Positions 1 to 5,829 of a stretch of 12,377 bases of DNA are shown here, one piece after another (position 1 is the stretch's first letter; each line of letters begins with the position of its first letter). A program made the position numbers and the translations under genes. Under the pieces are notes generated by a model. The model was not told where the DNA came from. It did no database searches and was given only the letters and a program-made list of their open reading frames with translations. The stretch is from Alphaproteobacteria bacterium. Its GTDB lineage: Bacteria > Pseudomonadota > Alphaproteobacteria > RUG11792. The DNA lies in the NCBI GenBank assembly GCA_025998575.1, contig BNWD01000022.1:1-12377 (forward strand), read 5' to 3'.

Positions 1-112
1 GTGAAGTCTTTCGCTGGCAAGCTGCTGAACTTCTTCTAGAAAAAGAACATGGACATTAGATATCGTGTTTTGGGACGAAAGACTAAGCACAGTAGCAGCA
101 AACAAAACCTAG
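1..112 (+). pseudogene. ruvX: Remnant of Holliday junction resolvase-like RuvX/YqgF
   Basis: Two short readable pieces on different frames resemble the second half of RuvX (YqgF), an RNase H-fold protein linked to Holliday junction and pre-16S rRNA processing. Frame 1 at the window edge reads VKSFAGKLLNF and then stops at 37-39. Frame 2 then reads LDIVFWDERLSTVAANK and stops at 110-112. The DERLST motif with the preceding hydrophobic strand is the hallmark of the family, and the FA..L helix sits the right distance before it. A frameshift separates the two pieces, and the normal C-terminal tail (about 30 residues) is missing. The gene is therefore broken, and its 5' part lies outside the window. 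The family identification rests on one strong motif, so it is good but not certain. The following sequence switches to an rsmA-like frame, which suggests a deletion joined the two. Confidence 0.65.
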
Positions 113-198
113 ACAAACTAGCCCGCCCTGAAACTATTACGCCTGAAAAGTTTTTGGAATTGACTAGACTCATAAACGAAAGTGTTCTGAATAGATAG
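100..198 (+). pseudogene. rsmA: Probable C-terminal scrap of 16S rRNA dimethyltransferase RsmA (KsgA)
   Basis: Frame 1 is open to a TAG at 196-198 and reads NLDKLARPETITPEKFLEL followed by about ten more residues. The pattern R-x-E-x-[IL]-[ST]-x-E-x-F-x-x-L is how the C-terminal tail of RsmA/KsgA normally ends ('...dp..RaE.Ls.e.f..L'). No methyltransferase domain precedes it: the frame runs directly out of the ruvX remnant. I infer that a deletion removed the body of the gene. The alternative is that this is a scrambled RuvX tail, since RuvX also carries a DKLA-like motif, but the RPETITPEKF stretch fits RsmA better. The evidence is about thirty residues only. Confidence 0.4.
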
Positions 199-206
199 AA
201 TAAACA

Positions 207-1356
207 ATGGGTTTCAAAAGTGAAAAGCTTTGTATTAGCGATAATAATGTCTGTATTCATGAACATGGTGACTTTGATAAAATTGATTTTTGGACCGCTG
301 ATAACAACACTAAAAATGGAGCGAATATTTTTAATATTCATGTGCTTCGAGAAGATATACAAGCTGCAAAAAAGTATGGCATACGTTTTATTCGGTTGTC
401 GCCAGACAAATTTCCGAGCAAAAAGCGAGATTTCCTGATTGGAAATGCTGATAATTATGAGAATCTGGATGCCTATGATTTGGATCTTTTGAAAAGCGTT
501 ATCGGAATTTGCGAAGATGAAAACATGCCTGCCGTTCTGACTATGCTTAGTTTGCCGGGCAGCAGGATGATCTGAGACTTTGGTCTGACGCAAAATATCA
601 ACTACAAGCGGCTAAATTTTGGTGTGATTTAGCTTTTGAGTTGCGTAATTTCAAGATAATTGTTGGGCACAATATATTGAATGAACCGCATCCAGAGAGA
701 ATTTTCGACTCTAAATCTACTCACGTTGAAAATATAAGCCAAAAAAAGTGCAAAATATACTGTTTAGTTTTTATGATTTAATAATCAAATAGATGGAAAG
801 ATTGATAAAAACACGCCAATTATTATCGATAGTTCTGCGTATGCCGATACGAACACGTTCAAATATCTCATCCCGATAGATGACGATAAAATTTTATATT
901 CTTTTCATATGTATAAGCCATACGAATGCACAAATCATGAACATAACAACGAAAAATATATTTTATCCGAGCAAAATAAATGGGAAATTTTGGGATAAAA
1001 ATGCATTGAGGGAATACATGCAGTCTGTGCTTGAATTCCAAAATCGCAATAAAATTCCTTCGAGCAGGATTTTAGTCGGCGAATTCGGAGGGTTCAGAAA
1101 GCAAAAAGGATTGGATTTGTATTTCAAAGATTTGGTATCGATTTATAAAGAAAACAATTGGCGCTACGCCTTTTACGCGCTCAGAGAAGACACTTGGGAC
1201 GGCATGGACTTATGAGCTATGAACTGAAAATTACCATGGAGCTATTGGAAAGCCGTGGAAAAAGGCGAAACTCCAAAGTTAAACAGATCCACATCTCACA
1301 ACATTTTCCAGAAGGCAACTGGCACAGACCTATGCAGCAACAATGAATTTAAATAA
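207..1356 (+). pseudogene. Glycoside hydrolase family 5 (cellulase-like) pseudogene, multiply frameshifted
   Basis: Pieces in successive frames rebuild a GH5-type protein. The first is frame 3 from ATG 207 (NIFNIHVLREDIQAAKKYGI, then IRFIRLSPDKF) to TGA 573. The second is frame 2 from 560 (DDLRLWSDAKYQ...IVGHNILNEPHPE), whose Glu codon at 683 is the expected acid/base catalyst. After a 7-A run (741-747), frame 1 reads 748-789 and frame 3 reads 783-998 (TPIIIDSSAYADTNTF, KILYSFHMYKPY). Frame 1 from 964 gives RILVGEFGGFRKQKG, with the expected nucleophile Glu at 1081, then WRYAFYALREDTWDGMD. Stops at 1213 and 1225 interrupt it, and a tail beginning KLPWSYWKAVEKGETPKLN runs to TAA 1354. At least four frame changes plus in-frame stops make it non-functional. 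GH5 enzymes retain beta-1,4-glucan or related polysaccharide hydrolysis; the exact substrate cannot be read here. The length (about 380 residues) fits a single catalytic domain, and I see no clear signal peptide. Confidence 0.85.
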
Positions 1357-1439
1357 TTTTCATAACCGATTACATTGCAAAGCATAGATTAGCGCATATC
1401 ATTATTGAAAATTACATTGAAGCTTTATAATTATAGCCT

Positions 1440-1640
1440 ATTACAGGCATAGAAATTGCAAGCACAAATTTCGGTGCTGCCCCCACCGATTACGGCTTTG
1501 GTAAAATCATATCTGAGCGAAAAACGCTGTCGCTTGGTGTAGTGATAGTGAGCTGTTATAATCGAGAGCAACGGGATAAATGTCGCTATCCATAACTTTG
1601 GTACTCAAAAAAATACTCATCATGTTTTTAGGATTATATG
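1440..1640 (+). repeat. Dispersed decayed repeat, copy 1
   Basis: This stretch is the reverse-orientation relative of the sequences at 2493-2880 and 3620-3985. The best shared blocks, read on +, are GAGCGAAAAACGCTGTCGCTT (about 1516-1536), GATAAATGTCGCTATCCATAA (about 1575-1595) and ACTCATCATGTTTTTAGG (about 1616-1633). The first part also reads open in one frame (TGIEIASTNFGAAPTDYGFG) before stops, so the unit probably began as a protein-coding gene rather than an RNA. Its function is not recognised. Boundaries are approximate because similarity fades gradually. Confidence 0.6.
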
Positions 1641-1860
1641 TCATATAGAAGAAAGATGTTTACATAACAATATAGAGCAATTCTAAAAATATAATTAAAA
1701 AACAGTATATTTTTACAATATAGAAATTGCAGAACTAGAAGCATATCAATTAGAGAATATCCTGATATAAAAAAGAATGTTAATGCTAGCGAGACTACAA
1801 TAAAAAAGTATATGCCTAAAATCAATTACAAGATATGTAATATATAGGAACTTCTTCTGA

Positions 1861-2037
1861 TTTTCTTATTGGTTTAAAACTCTGTCGCTTTTGGATGAGT
1901 GGGTTTGCAGAACACATAATATAGTTACGAAGCAGGTATAGTCTACAACTCAGCGCAAAGATACTATCTTGCAAAAAGAATCGTTGGAGCTTTCCGTTAA
2001 ATTGCTTGTTGATAAAATTAATCGTCATAATAAATAA
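1861..2037 (+). pseudogene. Unassigned coding-like remnant
   Basis: Frame 1 between the stop at 1858-1860 and TAA 2035-2037 has one internal TAG (about 1942) and a protein-like composition. It reads KTLSLLDEWVCRTHNIVTKQV before the TAG and KDTILQKESLELSVKLLVDK near the end. The charge pattern resembles amphipathic helices. I do not recognise a family. The minus-strand frame over the same bases looks less protein-like. It is best regarded as a possible C-terminal fragment of a lost gene. Confidence 0.25.
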
Positions 2038-2492
2038 TTACCATCACATAATGACTAATGGATTGTGTCCTTCAAACAAGACTGTTTAACTGAATTCAAC
2101 TCATTATTGCCAACTTCCACAATATCAAACGGAAAATAAACATTAAGATATGTAATGCGATGAATTGCACAGGAAAAACGCTCAGCAACAATAGAGTCAG
2201 AACATAGTTCGAGAAACATCAAGCATCAGGCAAATTACAAAAAGAAATAAACCAATTTTAACGTGTGATTTTACTCCCCACAGTTCAAACATAACAAAAA
2301 AAAGCTAAGTGCACGATTCAGACAATACAGCATACAATATAGTGTAATTCAAACCGCTATACCGCCCAATAAACACCAAAATTCAACTAGCTACTGTTTG
2401 GATGGGCCCATCTGGTGCAATATACAAAGTTTTAAAACAAAAATAGAATCTGAAAAAGTTCATTCATGTGTAATTGATTTTAAGCATCCTTT

Positions 2493-2880
2493 CTTATTAT
2501 AGTATCGCTAACATTTCTAACAGTTTTTGTTTATAATTAGCATCTATATTTAGAAAACCATTTTTTACAGGAAATTCAAAGTTCTGTTAACAAATTTCTT
2601 AATGTTTCTATGGTAAAAGGACTCCACTCCTAACCAGCTCCCACCTCTGGGAAACCGTAACTCCTTCCATTAATATTCCATGAATTTCCAGCGCTCTCAC
2701 AAAAATATTTATTTATCAATATATCTAAACCACTCATCCTGACGCAACAGAGTCATGGCGAGTACTTCTTTGGGTCTCTAACATTATGGATAGTGACATT
2801 TATTTCGTTAGTCTATATTCTAACAGATCACAATTTCTACACCAAACGACAGCTCTTTTCGCTCATATCTAATAAAATTT
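2493..2880 (-). pseudogene. Dispersed decayed repeat, copy 2 (longest copy, coding remnant)
   Basis: Read on the minus strand, this copy shares with copy 1 the block ATATGAGCGAAAAGAGCTGT (cf. ATATCTGAGCGAAAAACGCTGT) and AAATGTCACTATCCATAA. With copy 3 it shares TAGATATATTGA, TTTTTGTGAGAG and a TTTACCATA...TTGTTAACA block. Three consecutive minus-strand pieces are protein-like: INVTIHNVRDPKKYSP, then GLDILINKYFCESAGNSWNI continuing into NGRSYGFPEVGAG, then EFPVKNGFLNIDANYKQKLL ending at a TAA near 2493. Stops and frame changes lie between them. This looks like an inactivated gene of unknown family, present at least three times within 2.5 kb. I cannot name the family. Confidence 0.5.
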
Positions 2881-3043
2881 GCACAAAACAGTAGTTGGCT
2901 GACACTATGCCGAGTAGAATTAGTCTGACTTTATTATGTGAAATTCAATAAGCGGAGTGATATCATGTAGATATTAGCAGGATTTTGCTGGTGTTTTTCG
3001 AAAAATTTAATCAAAAAAATTCATATTAAAAAAGAGAAAGAAA

Positions 3044-3398
3044 ATGAATACGATTTATAGAGAAATCGGAATTTATAGCGTTAGATTTTTCTGTTTTGAA
3101 GTGGCATTTTAGACTGGAGAGTATTTTAGAAAACGAATATTTATCTAAAATTATAGATATGGATACAGAGGTTTTCGAAAATGAAACAGGAAAGTCTATT
3201 CTGAAAAAGAAGTATAGATATGTTTGTAATGATTATTCTTCTTCGAAGATATATCTGCTAATACAGGTAATTTCTGATAAAAATATAGAAAATGAATACG
3301 TAGCAGGTATCTGCGATGATTCAGAAAAGGCACAGAAGAATATTTATAATTGCAACGATATCGTCATAAATTCTTATAAAACACTATCTATTTCATGA
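3044..3398 (+). pseudogene. Hypothetical protein of about 118 residues, start codon out of frame by one base
   Basis: Frame 3 is open from 3048 to TGA 3396-3398 and reads IRFIEKSEFIALDFSVLKWH, then a charged, Glu/Lys/Asn-rich sequence with KSILKKKYRYVCNDYSSSKI and VISDKNIENEYVAGICDDSE. It has no ATG at its head. The only well placed ATG (3044) is in frame 2 and would join perfectly if one A of 'ATGAATACG' were an insertion, giving M-IRFIEKS. Otherwise translation must start at TTG 3096 (100 aa). A purine-rich stretch (AAAGAGAAAG) precedes the ATG. I do not recognise the family; the composition is that of a soluble protein without membrane segments. The codon pattern looks protein-coding. It may be recently inactivated or may use the internal start. 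Confidence 0.45.
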
Positions 3399-3416
3399 AA
3401 TTATACGGAGAAAGAA

Positions 3417-3494
3417 ATGAATAATCCGTTATTCATTATTGCCATAATCAACTGTTATTTTCGTTCAGTTTTAATGAAGTCAAACTCAAGCTGA
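3417..3494 (+). other. Tiny ORF (25 codons) with a strong ribosome binding site
   Basis: GGAG at 3407-3410 lies six bases before ATG 3417. The frame reads MNNPLFIIAIINCYFRSVLM and a few more residues before TGA 3492-3494. That stop lies inside the loop of the perfect hairpin at 3479-3507. The start follows the 3044-3398 gene by 18 bases, so it could be a translationally coupled second gene cut short. The opposite strand over part of this stretch may instead be the tail of repeat copy 3, in which case the ORF is accidental. There is no evidence of function. Confidence 0.2.
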
Positions 3495-3507
3495 ACTTGA
3501 GTTTGAC
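3479..3507. repeat. Perfect 12-bp inverted repeat (hairpin)
   Basis: GTCAAACTCAAG (3479-3490), loop CTGAA, CTTGAGTTTGAC (3496-3507). All twelve pairs are perfect, in a sequence otherwise drifting. No T-run follows on either strand, so it is not a typical intrinsic terminator. It directly abuts the nested palindrome at 3508 and may be part of the same element. Confidence 0.85.
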
Positions 3508-3604
3508 AAATTGGCAAGGACGGCCTAGTCAGCTTTTTAAAAAGCTGACTAGCCTTTTTAGCCCGCAGCTGGCATTCGCCAGCAAGGCCGCCGCTTGCCA
3601 ATTT
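3508..3604. mobile_element. Nested palindromic element, GC-rich, possibly like rickettsial palindromic elements
   Basis: Four layers of pairing are visible. The outer arms are AAATTGGCAAG (3508-3518) and CTTGCCAATTT (3594-3604), 11 bp, perfect. Inside them, CGGCC (3521-3525) pairs with GGCCG (3586-3590). Between these lie a perfect 28-base palindrome centred at 3538/3539 (CTAGTCAGCTTTTT and its complement) and a GCTGGC-ATTC-GCCAGC hairpin (3568-3583). Its GC content is far above the flanks. On the minus strand a frame runs through the element without a stop from TTG 3601 to TAA 3455 (48 codons, LASGGLAGECQLRAKKASQL...). Short palindromic elements that fold and stay open in frame are known in Rickettsia; assignment to such a class is an inference because only one copy is in view. 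It lies at the end of repeat copy 3, possibly inserted within it. Confidence 0.6.
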
Positions 3605-3619
3605 TTATAGTATTGTTAA

Positions 3620-3985
3620 CAACTTTTATGGTAAACAAAGCTATCACTTCGTTGGTGAGGTTGCCTAACCTCTTCTCTTTAAGCTTATGCATGTCACATT
3701 TACATTTAGGATATGTTGATTTTCACCACTCTCACAAAGATATTTCTGTGTCAATATATCTATAAACTCAACAGACTCACGAAACAGTTACTAATCTATG
3801 ACTAGCGAGTTTTTTCTAAGTATACGAAGCAGCGTTCTTAAATAAATTTCCATAAACATGATGAGTGCTTCTTTGAGCTCTTCAAGTATGGATAGCTGCT
3901 ATAATCTTGTTACTCTCTATTATACCGCTATACATCACTAACGCAAGCGACAGCGTTTTTCGCCCATATCTTATAAATAATCTAT
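3620..3985 (-). repeat. Dispersed decayed repeat, copy 3
   Basis: Same orientation as copy 2. Shared blocks on the minus strand include GGGCGAAAAACGCTGTCGCTT (about 3945-3965), CAGCTATCCATACTTGA, AAGAAGCACTCATCATG, TAGATATATTGACA, ATCTTTGTGAGAG and TTTACCATA...TTGTTAACA near 3612-3632. No long reading frame survives in any copy-3 frame, so it is more decayed than copy 2. Where copy 2 continues for about 120 more bases, copy 3 meets the palindromic element at 3604. Weak similarity (AAC.GTT.GA, then GC.ATA and AATAA) may resume beyond it, around 3430-3460, which would make the element an insertion into copy 3. Confidence 0.6.
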
Positions 3986-3989
3986 ATCA

Positions 3990-4640
3990 GTCCTTCTAAT
4001 ACTTTTTTTAATTTTCAGGCTCATATTATATGATAGGGCGTTGCCAGTTATATTATGTTTTTATTTGTAAAATAAGAATATCACGTTTGTAGTGGCATTT
4101 TACATAGATAACATGCAGAAGTAGAATTATCTTAAGTAAGAAAGCACTTTGTAATACGAAAAATTTCATTCAACACAAATGAAACTCACTTTGATAAAGA
4201 ACCTTAGTGTTTTTGTCCAGCTTTAAATTCAATAACAGTAAAAACAAGATTTATTTTTTAACTACTCCTGCAAATCATACATACTTCTTTATCCACTGAA
4301 CTATTAGCGGTAAAGCGATATTCCTTTTTTAGTGCTATTTCAGGCATTAATGATTATGTACAGGACATGCAATTACTTTTATCTCAAACTTCTATTCAAT
4401 TTTTTCGTAATGCTCACATAAATAATAAATTCTAGCTATATTTTACTGTTAATCCCAAAATATCTTTCCGTGTAAAGTTTTTACGAGCTAATAAGAAAAA
4501 AAGATATGAAAATTCTCATGCTTTTAGCGTATTTTGCTGTCATCAAAAGTAACTAGCGTTTTAGAAATATCTTTTTAATAAAAATGCAAAAATTGGATTG
4601 TTAAATTCCTGCCAACAATTGAATACTTTCCCTAAAAGAG
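3990..4640. other. No recognisable gene
   Basis: An AT-rich stretch with frequent stops in all six frames. I see no RNA gene, repeat or convincing coding remnant in it. It separates repeat copy 3 from the 3' end of the minus-strand Tim44-like gene. Confidence 0.6.
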
Positions 4641-4770
4641 ATACATTTATTATAGTTCTACTGTTTCATAAACAATTAACAACGCATCACATAGAAAGAA
4701 ATACATTATAGTATAGCCATTTACAAACTGCAAATTGCTCTTTGTTGCTTTGAAATAGACATAGAAATAA

Positions 4771-5376
4771 TTACCGTTCAGCGGAAGATATGTTTGTGAG
4801 GAGCCATGAAGAGCTGGAGTAGAAGCGCTCGAAGAGCCATTTGTGGAGAACGTTTCGGTATAGGCGCATTGGGTTGTCAAAGGACTTGCCTTCAGTGTCG
4901 ATCATTGCGCTCATTTGTTCGACGGCGAAAGATACGAGGACGCAAGCCTTTGTTTCCATGATTTTCACTTTTTCGATTGATGTTTTCTTGTGTTTGATCA
5001 ATATCTCCTGTCTCAAATTACGATCTTCGCGTTTGTTTATGCGTTCAGCAAAGCTCTCATATAAGTCGTCAGTAAGCATAGATTTCAGCGTATGATGATG
5101 AGAATTAGCGAAAGCGTTGAATATAGAATCGAACACTTCCTCAGCTTTTCCCAAAAACGCAACAGCAGAAAAATCGTGAAATCGCTCCTGCAAATTCAAA
5201 ACTTCCTTGTCAGCAACAAGCGCATTTTCATCATTTTGCGCAGTTTTTATGAGCATCTTTTTGACACATTCGCTCTTTAACTGCTCATCTTTTATGCTAA
5301 ATTTTACCTTTCCAAACACGCCGAACAACTTCATCAATGTCAAAAACGCAAGAACTGCCAAAATCAATGTAACCAT
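4771..5376 (-). CDS. Tim44-like domain protein (TimA-type, inner membrane)
   Basis: 201 residues. Residues 1-20 form one hydrophobic segment (MVTLILAVLAFLTLMKLFGV), giving an N-terminal anchor with the rest cytoplasmic. From about 74 on it matches the Tim44/TimA fold: FLGKAEEVFDSIFNAFA (74-90), a short loop, LTDDLYESFAERINKRED (101-118), strand-rich sequence, and the closing LHKWLFER (177-184) with WLLTNIS (191-197). The family pattern is 'FL.GA..AFe.I..AfA..d...L..LL...vy..F...I..Re', ending 'v.D.WtF.R...d.nW.L'. The ATG at 5376 has GGAG (5381-5384) four bases upstream, a close but usable spacing. The length is normal for bacterial members and no frameshift is visible, so it is probably functional. 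In Alphaproteobacteria this family is linked to membrane-protein handling and related to mitochondrial Tim44; its usual secB/mltA neighbours are absent here. It follows rnpB on the same strand after a T-rich tail. Confidence 0.85.
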   Translation of the reverse strand: MVTLILAVLAFLTLMKLFGVFGKVKFSIKDEQLKSECVKKMLIKTAQNDENALVADKEVLNLQERFHDFSAVAFLGKAEEVFDSIFNAFANSHHHTLKSMLTDDLYESFAERINKREDRNLRQEILIKHKKTSIEKVKIMETKACVLVSFAVEQMSAMIDTEGKSFDNPMRLYRNVLHKWLFERFYSSSSWLLTNISSAER

Positions 5377-5387
5377 AAAACTCCATC

Positions 5388-5400
5388 AAAAACAAAAAGG
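5388..5400 (-). terminator. T-rich tail after rnpB
   Basis: On the minus strand the sequence right after the RNase P RNA P1 helix is CCTTTTTGTTTTTG. The closing P1 stem followed by two T5 runs would serve as an intrinsic terminator or processing signal. The Tim44-like gene's GGAG begins only four bases further on, so read-through may also supply its transcript. Confidence 0.45.
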
Positions 5401-5787
5401 TATTGGCAAGCCTATAAGCCGGGTTCTGTTAGAAGAGAGATCTTCATTGTTGATCATTCATCTAGGCTCAATGTTACCACTGAGCTCAAGCAACCTACCC
5501 GAATGACTATGGCCACAGGCAGCCACGAGCGAACTCTCGCCATTCCTATTTGGTCTTGCTTCATGCGGGGTTTGCAATGCCGTGATTGTTACCAACCACG
5601 CGGTGCGCTCTTACCGTTCACCATTTCACCCTTGCCTCCTATAAAGAAGGCGGTATCCTTTCTGTTGCACTTTCCCTATCGAAACCTTCTCAAGCTCCGA
5701 CGCCGGACGTTATCCGGCACATCGCCTGCAAGAAGCCCGGACTTTCCTCTATGAGTCACCTCACAGCGATCAACCAACTAACCAATA
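5401..5787 (-). ncRNA. rnpB: RNase P RNA (bacterial type A)
   Basis: Catalytic RNA of RNase P, which trims the 5' ends of tRNA precursors together with the RnpA protein. On the minus strand, universal blocks are present in order: GAGGAAAGTCCGGGCT (complement of 5734-5749), a GGATAACGTCCGGCG block typical of the P7-P11 region, AGATGAATGATC (the conserved 3' P4 region), and ACAGAACCCGGCTTATAG (complement of 5412-5429). The ends are set by the P1 pairing: 5' UAUUGG (complement of 5782-5787) with 3' CCAAUA (complement of 5401-5406). This gives about 387 nt, normal for alphaproteobacterial type A. All core segments look intact, so it should be functional. Several plus-strand reading frames over this gene are accidental. 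Confidence 0.95.
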
Positions 5788-5795
5788 CTATTCTT

Positions 5796-5824
5796 AGAAT
5801 AACACATGACGAGCAAAATGGAAA
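5796..5824 (-). promoter_or_regulatory. Predicted promoter of rnpB
   Basis: On the minus strand, TTTCCA (complement of 5819-5824) and TATTCT (complement of 5796-5801) are separated by 17 bases. Both match four or five of six sigma-70 consensus positions. A start about seven bases downstream (near 5789) would place the transcript start at the P1 helix end at 5787, which supports the call. Confidence 0.5.
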
Positions 5825-5829
5825 TTACT

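Noticed and set aside
1448..1530. Frame reading TGIEIASTNFGAAPTDYGFG, briefly considered as a MetE-like or other metabolic enzyme fragment
   Set aside because: No conserved catalytic motif follows, and the stretch belongs to the three-copy repeat family, whose identity is unknown.
4650..4880. Minus-strand 76-codon frame overlapping the end of the Tim44-like gene, considered as a frameshifted C-terminus
   Set aside because: The annotated frame already ends with the expected family motif (LHKWLFER...WLLTNIS), so no frameshift is needed.
5403..5411. ATTGGCAAG is shared by the palindromic element arms and the rnpB 3' end
   Set aside because: At rnpB it is explained by the P1 helix pairing with 5782-5787; a nine-base match is not enough to claim insertion of the element there.
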